Program-made: the position numbers and the translations under genes
Assembly: GCA_031289625.1 (NCBI GenBank)
Contig: JAITPB010000139.1
Location: 1 to 10,166 of the forward strand
Reading direction: 5' to 3'
DNA from: Clostridiales bacterium
Lineage (GTDB): Bacteria; Bacillota; Clostridia; Lachnospirales; WQUN01
DNA: 10,166 bases
Notes under the pieces: generated by a model
Told to the model about the DNA's origin: nothing
Seen by the model: only the letters and a program-made list of their open reading frames with translations
The model's database searches: none
Shown here: positions 1 through 5,957 of the stretch, piece by piece
Numbering within the stretch: the stretch's first letter is position 1
Layout: the number at the start of each line of letters is the position of its first letter

Positions 1-683
1 GCGCCAATTTCCAAATATTTTTCCGGGTTGTGCAAAAAATCCACGATTTCCGTGAGAGATTCCTTGGCTTCTTCCTGCCCGGCCACGTCGTCAAAAGTAA
101 CGCCTGTTTTTTTTTCGACATAGACTTTTGCATTGCTCTGCCCAAAGGACATGAACCCGCCCCGGCCGCCGCCGCCCATTCTTTTGGAAACGGAATTCAA
201 CAATAACATAGAAATGCCGTATATAACCAAAATAGGCAAAATCCACGACAGGAAAAAATCCACAAGGGGGTTGCTGTTGTTGACGGGCGTGTCATACACA
301 GCTTCATATTGGTTCAGCAGGGCAATGAGCGCAGGGTCATAGACATTGCCTGTATAGTATTGCTGGATTTTCGTCTGGCTCTGCCGCTCCGCGCGCCCCT
401 GAATGGCTTCCAGTATGTCGGCGGGAGGCGTGGGAGAAGATTCATCTCCGGTATCTTTGGGCGTGATTAGCAACCGGTCGGGCTGAATCCTCACTTCCGC
501 CACTTCGCCCGCCTTCAGCATTTGCAGAAACTCATTGTATTTAATTTCTTTTACAGCGCCGCCGCCGCTCATCAAAGACATCAGCGTATTGATGATGAGC
601 GTAACAATCACGGCTACCACCAGATATCCCATGATGCCCGGCGGCATCCGGAAGCTGGGGCCGCCCTTCTTCTTGTCGTTCAT
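1..683 (-). CDS. ftsH: ATP-dependent zinc metalloprotease FtsH, N-terminal part (runs off the left edge)
   Basis: FtsH is a membrane-anchored AAA+ protease that extracts and degrades misassembled membrane proteins and some short-lived cytosolic proteins. I translated 227 complete codons from the ATG at 683-681. They show a short basic N-terminus, a first membrane segment (about residues 18-39), an extracytoplasmic domain with the family's KYNEFLQMLKAGEV stretch (about 48-61), a second membrane segment (about 141-163), a glycine-rich linker, and the start of the AAA module with VTFDDVAGQEEAKESL (195-210). The Walker motifs and the HExxH zinc site lie beyond the window, so activity cannot be judged here. 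The start is supported by an AGGAGA ribosome binding site at 691-696. A dedicated promoter lies upstream. The gene follows a YabR-like S1 gene, recalling the yabR ... tilS-hpt-ftsH region of Bacillus, but tilS and hpt are absent between them. Confidence 0.95.
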   Translation of the reverse strand, partial: MNDKKKGGPSFRMPPGIMGYLVVAVIVTLIINTLMSLMSGGGAVKEIKYNEFLQMLKAGEVAEVRIQPDRLLITPKDTGDESSPTPPADILEAIQGRAERQSQTKIQQYYTGNVYDPALIALLNQYEAVYDTPVNNSNPLVDFFLSWILPILVIYGISMLLLNSVSKRMGGGGRGGFMSFGQSNAKVYVEKKTGVTFDDVAGQEEAKESLTEIVDFLHNPEKYLEIG

Positions 684-750
684 GGAAAATTCTCCTAAGG
701 TATCTTTCTGCATTCTTAATCTGGGTTCTTCGATTCCTTATTATAATTTT

Positions 751-778
751 ATTATACCATAAACGCATAGGATCTCAA
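751..778 (-). promoter_or_regulatory. Sigma-A type promoter of ftsH
   Basis: On the minus strand, TTGAGA (778-773) and a perfect TATAAT (756-751) are separated by 16 bp. Transcription would start near 744 and give a leader of about 60 nt before the ftsH ATG. It lies just downstream of the terminator of the preceding S1-domain gene, so ftsH appears to be transcribed independently. Confidence 0.75.
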
Positions 779-792
779 GCTGAGATTAAAAT

Positions 793-819
793 AAAAAGAG
801 CGGCCAAACCGTTCTTTTT
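793..819 (-). terminator. Intrinsic terminator of the S1-domain gene
   Basis: An 11-bp inverted repeat (AAAAAGAGCGG / CCGTTCTTTTT on the + strand) with a 5-base loop. In leftward RNA it has one A-C mismatch and ends in a U-rich run followed by UAUUUU; in rightward RNA the same position is a G-U pair. It lies 15 bp beyond the stop codon of the S1-domain gene, which is the gene it would terminate. Confidence 0.75.
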
Positions 820-833
820 TGAATTTTTTTGGA

Positions 834-1238
834 TCAACGCCTTTTATTGCGTTTATGCAAGCCCGCCTGGCGTTCATTAGAAGCTTTCAGCCATTCTTTA
901 AATTTTTCCTCAAAGCCGCCGCCGTCCGCGTAATTTCCCCTGTTGGCCCGCTGCTCATATTCCATCGCAGACTCACGTTCCTGCACAGGTTCTGGCTGCT
1001 GAATTTCTTTCATGGAAAGGGAAATTTTGCTGGCGGACGGGTCGCTTGTCAAAACTTTGACGTTGACAATATCCCCCACCGCGAGATGATCGTCCACATT
1101 CTGCACATAACTGCTGGATATATGCGAAATATGTACCAGTCCCTGCGAATTGTCCGGCAATGACACAATTGCGCCAAACGGCTTGAGCCTGACCACTTTG
1201 CCTTCGTATACGCCGCCTACCTCAATCTTTTCAGACGT
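834..1238 (-). CDS. S1-domain RNA-binding protein, YabR-like, probable ACG start
   Basis: A small protein with one S1 (OB-fold) RNA-binding domain at residues 6-78, containing VGGVYEGKVVRLKPFGAIV, QGLVHISHIS and KISLSMKEI. A charged tail follows, ending FEEKFKEWLKASNERQ... and a basic cluster. This is the layout of Bacillus YabR and related general-stress S1 proteins, which bind RNA or ribosomes. The only standard start codon in frame is GTG at 1196, but it falls inside the first beta strand of the S1 fold and would remove about 14 residues. The frame stays open upstream to a TGA at 1247-1245. ACG at 1238-1236 gives the sequence M-SEKIEVGGVYEGK expected for the family, and AAGGGTG sits 9 nt upstream of it. 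I therefore annotate an ACG start (134 aa); ATC at 1244 or ATT at 1226 are alternatives. The product assignment is firm and the start is an inference. Confidence 0.85.
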   Translation of the reverse strand, partial: TSEKIEVGGVYEGKVVRLKPFGAIVSLPDNSQGLVHISHISSSYVQNVDDHLAVGDIVNVKVLTSDPSASKISLSMKEIQQPEPVQERESAMEYEQRANRGNYADGGGFEEKFKEWLKASNERQAGLHKRNKRR

Positions 1239-1293
1239 TTTGATTCACACCCTTCAGTGTTCAGACATGTCCCGCGCGCGCGGCACCGCCGCT

Positions 1294-1710
1294 TTATTTC
1301 GCCGCCGGCGCGGGATTGGGATGCATAGATGGCGTTTTAACGCCTGTAATGTCATACATGCGCACAGGTATGCGTACGCCTCGGTTTGTGCCGAACTCCA
1401 CGACAAAGCAGTCTTCTCCCAGATCAATCACGGTTCCATAAAAACCGCTGGTCGTCACCACGTTGTCTCCAGGTTTAATCGTGTCCTGCATCTCCTTCAA
1501 TTTTTTTTCCCTTTTACTTTGCGGACGTATACTGACGAAATATAGGACAGCGATGACCGCTACCCAAACCAAAACCATTATGATCGGGTTATAGCCGCTG
1601 GACGCGCTGCCCGTATCCGCCGCTTGCACCGCAGTATCCGCCGCGGCGCCGCCCGAACCTCCTATCACAGTCTCTACATTTTCCAGCAAGGTAAGAAAAT
1701 GGAACAGCAT
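1294..1710 (-). CDS. yajC: Preprotein translocase subunit YajC
   Basis: YajC is a small accessory subunit of the SecDF-YajC complex, which assists SecYEG-dependent protein export. The 138-residue product has one membrane segment (about residues 43-60) followed by the family signature SIRPQSKREKKLKEMQ (60-75), then KPGDNVVTTSGFYGTV (79-94), the typical soluble beta domain. An alanine-, glycine- and serine-rich stretch of about 40 residues precedes the membrane segment. It makes the protein longer than the common 85-115 residues and may be partly extracytoplasmic linker. The ATG at 1710-1708 has a GGGAG ribosome binding site 8 nt upstream. The gene lies directly downstream of tgt, a conserved pairing in Bacillota and Proteobacteria, but also has its own strong promoter. 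No secD or secF is in the window. Confidence 0.93.
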   Translation of the reverse strand: MLFHFLTLLENVETVIGGSGGAAADTAVQAADTGSASSGYNPIIMVLVWVAVIAVLYFVSIRPQSKREKKLKEMQDTIKPGDNVVTTSGFYGTVIDLGEDCFVVEFGTNRGVRIPVRMYDITGVKTPSMHPNPAPAAK

Positions 1711-1730
1711 CTACGCATCTCCCGTCAAAT

Positions 1731-1796
1731 CGGCGCGCTACGGCGCGCCGTCCGCGTCCGATAGTCACTATCAATATTTACTATTTTAATTATAGT
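1731..1796 (-). promoter_or_regulatory. yajC leader with two ACTAT/ATAGT inverted repeats and a GC-rich hairpin
   Basis: Three symmetric elements are stacked between the yajC promoter and its ribosome binding site. ACTAT-N7-ATAGT (1780-1796) covers the -10 box. GATAGT-C-ACTATC (1760-1772) lies about 10-22 nt into the transcript. CGGCGCG-N6-CGCGCCG (1731-1750) can form a 7-bp hairpin just before the ribosome binding site. There is no U tract, so the hairpin is not a terminator. The repeated ACTAT/ATAGT half-site suggests a possible operator, but no known regulator is recognised. Confidence 0.4.
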
Positions 1797-1817
1797 AAAA
1801 CAAGCCGCTTTAGTCAA
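1789..1817 (-). promoter_or_regulatory. Sigma-A type promoter of yajC
   Basis: TTGACT (1817-1812) and a perfect TATAAT (1794-1789) on the minus strand are separated by 17 bp. The -35 box overlaps the TGA stop codon of tgt. yajC can therefore be transcribed on its own even though tgt lies just upstream in the same direction. Confidence 0.8.
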
Positions 1818-2956
1818 GACTTCGTTGGCCGCGCGGCAGCGAAAGTTTCCAGTTTGGCCTTCTTATAACTTTGAAAACGCCCTTCGTCCAGAGCCAGGCG
1901 AATTTCCTTCATTAGATTATTATAAAAAAACAAGTTGTGCAGCACGCATAGACGCATGGCCAGCATTTCTTTCGCTTTGAAGAGGTGCCGGATGTATGCC
2001 CGGGTATGCTGCTGACAGGCGGGGCAGACGCATCCCGGTTCGATGGGGCTGCCGTCCAGTTCAAAACGCGCGTTCAGCAGATGCAGTACGCCGGAATTGG
2101 TGAACACATGCGCGTGACGGCCATTGCGCGCGGGCAGTACGCAGTCAAAAAAATCTACGCCCCGATCCACGCTTTCCAGAATATTCTCCGGCGTGCCCAC
2201 GCCCATCAAATATATAGGCTTGCACTGCGGCAGCGCGGGGACGGCTGCGTCCAGAATGCGGTACATCTCTTCATGCGTTTCTCCCACAGCTAGGCCGCCG
2301 ATGGCGTAACCATCGAGATCCATTGCGGCAATCGTCTCAGCGTGCCGGACGCGTATATCCTCAAATATCCCGCCCTGGTTGATCCCGAAAAGCATTTGCC
2401 GGCGGTTCAATGTATCGCTGTCGCTGTTCAACAGGCGCAGCCGTTTTGCGCAGCGCTCCAGCCAGCGCGTGGTCCGATCCACAGACGCTTGCATGTATTC
2501 GCGCGTGGATGGATACGGAGCGCATTCGTCAAAAGCCATGGCGATGGTGGACGCCAGATTAGACTGGATCTCCATGCTCTCCTCTGGCCCCATAAAAATC
2601 CGATGGCCGTCAATGTGCGAAGCGAACGTCACGCCTTCTTCCTGTATTTTGCGCAGCGCGCTGAGAGAAAAGACCTGAAATCCGCCTGAGTCCGTCAGGA
2701 TTGGTTTGCGCCAGTTCATGAAGCGGTGAAGGCCGCCCAGCGCTTTCACCACCTGATCCCCTGGCCTCAGATGCAAGTGGTAAGTATTGGAAAGTTCCAC
2801 TTGGCAATGAACCGTTTCTAAATCGATAGAGGAAACCGCGCCTTTAACAACCGCCATCGTGCCCACGTTCATAAACACCGGCGTCTGGATTATGCCGTGC
2901 GGCGTCTGAAACTCGCCGCGCCTGGCGCGGCCTTCGGTTTTGAGGAGCGTATACAT
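1814..2956 (-). CDS. tgt: tRNA-guanine transglycosylase (queuine/preQ1 tRNA-ribosyltransferase)
   Basis: Tgt swaps guanine-34 of tRNA-Asp, -Asn, -His and -Tyr for preQ1, an early committed step of queuosine modification. The 380-residue length is normal for the bacterial enzyme. Visible motifs are SNTYHLHLRPG (56-66), TDSGGFQ (88-94, with general-base D89), FDECAPYP (142-149), GINQGG (191-196), GGLAVGE (220-226), and DCVLPARNGRHAH (271-283), whose D271 corresponds to the nucleophilic aspartate of the Zymomonas enzyme. The zinc site C309-x-C311-x2-C314 with H340 is complete, so the protein looks functional. The ATG at 2956-2954 is followed directly by the family-typical N-terminus; only a weak GGGTGA ribosome binding site precedes it. 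queA, a frequent neighbour, is not present upstream. Confidence 0.97.
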   Translation of the reverse strand: MYTLLKTEGRARRGEFQTPHGIIQTPVFMNVGTMAVVKGAVSSIDLETVHCQVELSNTYHLHLRPGDQVVKALGGLHRFMNWRKPILTDSGGFQVFSLSALRKIQEEGVTFASHIDGHRIFMGPEESMEIQSNLASTIAMAFDECAPYPSTREYMQASVDRTTRWLERCAKRLRLLNSDSDTLNRRQMLFGINQGGIFEDIRVRHAETIAAMDLDGYAIGGLAVGETHEEMYRILDAAVPALPQCKPIYLMGVGTPENILESVDRGVDFFDCVLPARNGRHAHVFTNSGVLHLLNARFELDGSPIEPGCVCPACQQHTRAYIRHLFKAKEMLAMRLCVLHNLFFYNNLMKEIRLALDEGRFQSYKKAKLETFAAARPTKS

Positions 2957-2973
2957 TTTTTGTCACCCGTCCG

Positions 2974-3002
2974 GTTATAACACATGTTTTTGGCGCCGTC
3001 AA
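2974..3002 (-). promoter_or_regulatory. Promoter of tgt (leftward half of a divergent pair)
   Basis: TTGACG (3002-2997) and TATAAC (2979-2974) on the minus strand are 17 bp apart. The predicted transcript starts only about 10-15 nt before the tgt ATG. The -35 box is 5 bp from the -35 box of the rightward promoter, with which it forms the inverted repeat GTCAA-N5-TTGAC. Confidence 0.75.
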
Positions 3003-3007
3003 CAAAA

Positions 3008-3037
3008 TTGACACGCGCGGCGGCGCTGTGCTATAAT
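3008..3037 (+). promoter_or_regulatory. Promoter of the ychF operon (rightward half of a divergent pair)
   Basis: A consensus TTGACA (3008-3013) and consensus TATAAT (3032-3037) are separated by 18 bp, with a TGC extended -10 just before the TATAAT. Transcription would start near 3044, which excludes the in-frame ATG at 3036 as the start of the first gene. Confidence 0.8.
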
Positions 3038-3080
3038 GCGTTCATTGCAGAATCGCGCGAATAAAAAGGGAGATAACGAA

Positions 3081-3269
3081 ATGGCATACGCACGTCCAAG
3101 GAAACACTACCGTGTCGCGGAAAATGCGCGCCTGGAAAACATGGAGGAAGGCATTTTTATTACGGAAGAGCAGCAATGCGTTATAGGCGCGCTGGGTATA
3201 TTTTTGATGCTCTTAGTCTTGATCGAGAGCATTATCGTATACGCGCTTGTACGCGGCGAAGATGAGTAA
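3081..3269 (+). CDS. Small single-pass membrane protein of unknown function
   Basis: A 62-residue protein that I do not recognise. The N-terminal half is soluble and charged (MAYARPRKHYRVAENARLEN...), followed by one hydrophobic segment at about residues 33-57 (VIGALGIFLMLLVLIESII...) and a short acidic tail RGEDE. By charge it would sit N-in, with the acidic tail outside. The start at 3081 is chosen because GGGAG lies 8 nt upstream and the promoter's transcription start (near 3044) rules out the in-frame ATG at 3036. It is the first gene of the ychF operon, and the ychF ATG comes only 3 nt after its stop, so translation of the two is probably coupled. No signal-peptide cleavage site or known domain is visible. 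Confidence 0.7.
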   Translation: MAYARPRKHYRVAENARLENMEEGIFITEEQQCVIGALGIFLMLLVLIESIIVYALVRGEDE

Positions 3270-3272
3270 GAG

Positions 3273-4391
3273 ATGGCCGTGAAGCTTGGCATTGTGGGGC
3301 TTCCCAATGTGGGAAAAAGCACGCTGTTTAATTCGCTGACCCAGGCGGGCGTGGATGCCGCCAACTATCCTTTTTGTACCATCGAACCTAATGTCGGCGT
3401 CGTTTCCGTGCCGGACGAGCGGCTCCAAAAACTGACCGAACTCTATCATTCCGCGAAATGTACGCCGGCCTTCATTGAATTTGTGGATATCGCCGGTCTG
3501 GTGAAAGGCGCGAGTAAGGGAGAAGGGCTGGGCAATCAGTTCCTCTCGCATATCCGCGAAGTTGACGCCATCGTGCATGTGGTTCGCTGTTTTGAAGATG
3601 CTAACGTAATCCACGTGGAAAATCAGGTGGATCCCATCCGGGACATTGAAATCATCCATATCGAATTAATTTTGGCCGACCTGGAAGTCATTGAGCGGCG
3701 GCTTTCCAAAGCGCTTAAATCCGCCAAGTCAGATAAAACATATCAAAAAGAAGCCGAAGTTTTATCCTATTATAAGCAAGAAATGGAAAAAGGCATTTGC
3801 GCGCGCTCCGCCGTCTGTCCCTTTGGCCCGGAAGAAAAGGAACTGCTAAACAGCTTTAGTCTCCTTTCCAACAAGCCTGTTCTTTACGCGCTGAATGTCA
3901 CGGAGAATGATTTGGCGGACAGCGGTCCGGACGATCGTCCGAAGAGCGCCTATGTCCGCAAAGTAAAAGAATACGCCGATGCCGAAGGCTCTGGCGTGAT
4001 CACCGTATGTGCGAAGCTGGAAGAAGAAATCGGCGCGCTTTCAGAGGACGAAAGGCTCCTGTTCCTGCAGGATTTTGGGGTATCGGGCAGCGGGCTGCAC
4101 CGGCTGATCGCCGCAAGCTATGCGCTTTTGGGGCTGATCAGTTTTCTGACGGCTGGCCCCAAAGAAACGCGCGCCTGGCCCATCGCCAAGGGAACCAAAG
4201 CGCCGGGGGCGGCAGGCAAAATCCATTCGGACTTTGAGCGCGGCTTTATCCGCGCGGAAGTCGTCGCGTATGAGGATTTGATCCGGCTGGGCAGCTATAC
4301 CGCCGCCAAAGAAAAAGGGCTGGTTCGTTCCGAAGGCAAGGAATATGTTATGAAAGATGGAGATGTGACTTTGTTCCGGTTTAATGTCTGA
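3273..4391 (+). CDS. ychF: Redox-responsive ATPase YchF (Obg/OLA1 family)
   Basis: YchF is a cytosolic TRAFAC-class P-loop ATPase that binds ribosomes and is linked to stress response and translation. The 372 residues match the usual ~365. Motifs are the P-loop GLPNVGKS (9-16), NYPFCTIEPN (31-40), VDIAGLVKGAS (71-81, with a hydrophobic residue where GTPases carry the catalytic Gln), NVTE (208-211) in place of the GTPase NKxD (which gives YchF its ATP preference), and a C-terminal TGS domain (about 288-371) including GKIHSDFERGFIRAEV. There is no strong ribosome binding site; the ATG follows the upstream stop by 3 nt. One oddity is the loop after NVTE, which carries an apparent insertion near residues 215-224 (DSGPDDRPKS). 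It is encoded by a 12-bp palindromic repeat also found in the acyltransferase gene. Confidence 0.97.
   Translation: MAVKLGIVGLPNVGKSTLFNSLTQAGVDAANYPFCTIEPNVGVVSVPDERLQKLTELYHSAKCTPAFIEFVDIAGLVKGASKGEGLGNQFLSHIREVDAIVHVVRCFEDANVIHVENQVDPIRDIEIIHIELILADLEVIERRLSKALKSAKSDKTYQKEAEVLSYYKQEMEKGICARSAVCPFGPEEKELLNSFSLLSNKPVLYALNVTENDLADSGPDDRPKSAYVRKVKEYADAEGSGVITVCAKLEEEIGALSEDERLLFLQDFGVSGSGLHRLIAASYALLGLISFLTAGPKETRAWPIAKGTKAPGAAGKIHSDFERGFIRAEVVAYEDLIRLGSYTAAKEKGLVRSEGKEYVMKDGDVTLFRFNV
3916..3941 (+). repeat. 12-bp palindromic tandem repeat inside ychF
   Basis: Two 12-bp units, CGGACAGCGGTC and CGGACGATCGTC, followed by CG. The second unit with its flank forms the perfect 14-bp palindrome CGGACGATCGTCCG (3928-3941). 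The repeat is read in frame as D-S-G-P-D-D-R-P in a variable loop of YchF. The same unit occurs at 5904-5951 in another gene and in another reading frame. Confidence 0.75.
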
Positions 4392-4442
4392 TCATGGGTG
4401 ACGCTCAGACATTGGACAGCATATGGGGAGAGAGGGGCTGCC

Positions 4443-5165
4443 ATGAACGCGGTAATTCATTACTTGAGCCACAGCGGTTGGGCTGTGAAAACCGCAAACG
4501 CCATTTTTATTTTTGATTATTACATGCCGGACGCCCAAGACGATCGGGATTTGGAAGACGGTGTTGTCAATCTGCACAAATTAAAGGATCAGCGCGTTTA
4601 TTTTTTCTCTTCTCACAGCCATAACGATCATTATAGCAAACAGCTCAACGAGGCCGTTGCACGCTATCCTGACATGACTTTTATCACAGGCGCTTTTAAG
4701 GCGCCTTTTGCCGCAAACATCGTGATGCAGCCGAGGCAGACGCTGACATTAGACGATTTGACTATAACGACGGGCGCCTCTACGGACGAAGGCGTCTGTT
4801 TCCTGGTCTGTTCGCCGGACATCTGCTTATTTCACGCTGGCGATCACGCGAACTGGGACTCGGACGCCGTCATGCCTTCCTATCGCTCAGAAATTGATTT
4901 CATCGCGGAACAGAGGCGCGGCATTGACGCCGCTTTCCTGCCGGTCTGTTATTTTGGCGGAGAAAAAGCGCGTCAACTGACGCAAGGCGCTTTTTACGCC
5001 ATTCAAAAACTCAATCCATCTCTGGTCTTTCCCATGCATGGCGGCTTCCATGAATCTGTATATCAAGAGTTTGCCGTAGAGGCCAAAGCCGCGGGCATAC
5101 CCAACAGAATCATCTGTATGGAACAGGAAGGCGGCCGTTATACCATACATGATGATGATCTATAG
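4443..5165 (+). CDS. Metallo-beta-lactamase-fold metal-dependent hydrolase (UlaG-like group)
   Basis: A 240-residue MBL-fold hydrolase; the substrate cannot be read from the sequence. Metal-ligand motifs are complete: HSHNDHY (58-64, the HxHxDH motif), HAGDHANW (131-138, carrying the second histidine and bridging aspartate), and PMHGG (197-201, last histidine). The N-terminal YLSHSGWAV strand resembles the UlaG/YtkL-like group of MBL proteins. A GTG at 4398 is in frame, but I chose ATG 4443 because GAGGGG lies 5 nt upstream and the fold begins at once. No signal peptide is seen, so a cytosolic enzyme is likely. It lies 51 nt after ychF and 19 nt before the acyltransferase gene, in the same operon. 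Confidence 0.88.
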   Translation: MNAVIHYLSHSGWAVKTANAIFIFDYYMPDAQDDRDLEDGVVNLHKLKDQRVYFFSSHSHNDHYSKQLNEAVARYPDMTFITGAFKAPFAANIVMQPRQTLTLDDLTITTGASTDEGVCFLVCSPDICLFHAGDHANWDSDAVMPSYRSEIDFIAEQRRGIDAAFLPVCYFGGEKARQLTQGAFYAIQKLNPSLVFPMHGGFHESVYQEFAVEAKAAGIPNRIICMEQEGGRYTIHDDDL

Positions 5166-5184
5166 CATTAGGAGATAACCGTTC

Positions 5185-5955
5185 ATGCTGCTGCTTCGTT
5201 CCATTCTGTGGTACGCCCATTTTGTGATCAGCGTGATCACGCTCACACCTCGGCTTATCCTGTTGCGCAAAAAGAAGAACACGACGCCTCCCGGCGCTTA
5301 CGCCGAAAACGTGTACAATACCGCTTACCGCTGGAGCCAGAGCCAGATCAAATGGTCCGGTTCACGTTTTCATGTCGCCGGCTTGGAGAATGTACCTGCA
5401 AACGGCCCTGTGCTGTATGTGGCCAACCATCAAAGTATTTTTGACGTAGGCGTATTTTTGGCGTACCTCCCTTTCCCCAAAGGGTTTATCGTAAAAGCGG
5501 AGGTATTAAAATTGCCGCTTGTCCGTTCCTGGATCCAAGAAATGGAGTCGGTCTTTATGGATCGCCAGAGTATCAAAAATTCAGCACGGGCCATTTTGAA
5601 AGGAATTGAAACACTCAAAAGCGGGCACAGCATGGTTATTTTCCCCGAAGGGCACCGCAGCCGGGGCGGCCCGCCCGGCGAGTTTAAAGCGGGCAGTTTT
5701 AAGCTGGCCCTTAAATCAAAGGCCCCCATCGTCCCCGTCACCATCGAAGGCACGTATAAAGCCCTGGAAGCGAATCATTTCCTCGTCAAACCCGCCGACA
5801 TCACGGTGACTGTCCATCCTCCAGTCGAAACGGCGGATCTCACGCGTGAGGAAGCCCTGCAGATTCCGGAAAAAATCAAAAATATGATTCTCTCGGCGCT
5901 TCCCGGACGATCGTCCGGACAATCGTCCGGGCGATTGCCCGAGCGATCGGTTTAG
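5185..5955 (+). CDS. plsC: 1-acyl-sn-glycerol-3-phosphate acyltransferase (PlsC-like)
   Basis: PlsC-type enzymes acylate lysophosphatidic acid to phosphatidic acid at the membrane in phospholipid synthesis. The 256-residue product starts with a hydrophobic anchor (about residues 1-28), then shows the catalytic NHQSIFD box (81-87, H82 and D87), the MESVFMDRQS region (120-129), FPEGHRSRGG (153-162) for phosphate binding, and VPVTIEGTYKAL (184-195). AGGAG lies 10 nt before the ATG. The last ~15 residues (RSSGQSSGRLPERSV) are a low-complexity tail encoded by a 12-bp tandem repeat and look like an addition to the normal enzyme. A lipid-linked SDR gene follows 2 nt after the stop, consistent with joint expression. 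Related lyso-lipid acyltransferases in the same family cannot be excluded. Confidence 0.9.
   Translation: MLLLRSILWYAHFVISVITLTPRLILLRKKKNTTPPGAYAENVYNTAYRWSQSQIKWSGSRFHVAGLENVPANGPVLYVANHQSIFDVGVFLAYLPFPKGFIVKAEVLKLPLVRSWIQEMESVFMDRQSIKNSARAILKGIETLKSGHSMVIFPEGHRSRGGPPGEFKAGSFKLALKSKAPIVPVTIEGTYKALEANHFLVKPADITVTVHPPVETADLTREEALQIPEKIKNMILSALPGRSSGQSSGRLPERSV
5904..5951 (+). repeat. Four degenerate 12-bp palindromic tandem units at the end of the acyltransferase gene
   Basis: Units CGGACGATCGTC, CGGACAATCGTC, CGGGCGATTGCC and CGAGCGATCGGT lie head to tail (5904-5951). The first with its flanks forms the perfect 16-bp palindrome CCGGACGATCGTCCGG (5903-5918); the second and third are near-palindromes. 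Read in frame they give R-S-S-G, Q-S-S-G, R-L-P-E, R-S-V. The array ends 4 nt before the stop codon and occupies the place where the ribosome binding site of the next gene would be expected. Confidence 0.85.
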
Positions 5956-5957
5956 CG

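Noticed and set aside
2957..2996. preQ1 riboswitch before tgt
   Set aside because: The predicted leader is only 10-15 nt, too short for any preQ1 aptamer, and no aptamer-like sequence is seen.
3036..3080. Earlier in-frame ATG for the small membrane protein
   Set aside because: It overlaps the -10 box, upstream of the predicted transcription start, and has no ribosome binding site.
3213..3659. Leftward 148-codon open frame
   Set aside because: It is entirely antisense to ychF and its upstream gene, with no recognisable motif; a shadow of the real coding strand.
4398..4442. GTG start for the MBL-fold hydrolase
   Set aside because: ATG 4443 has a good ribosome binding site and begins exactly where the fold starts; the extra 15 residues resemble no part of the family.
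4528..4550. Possible third copy of the 12-bp repeat in the MBL gene
   Set aside because: Only CGGAC and GACGATCGGG are present, separated by an unrelated stretch, with no palindrome; chance cannot be excluded.
5904..5951. CRISPR or rho-independent terminator interpretation of the palindromic array
   Set aside because: The units have no spacers, lie inside a coding frame and lack a following T run.
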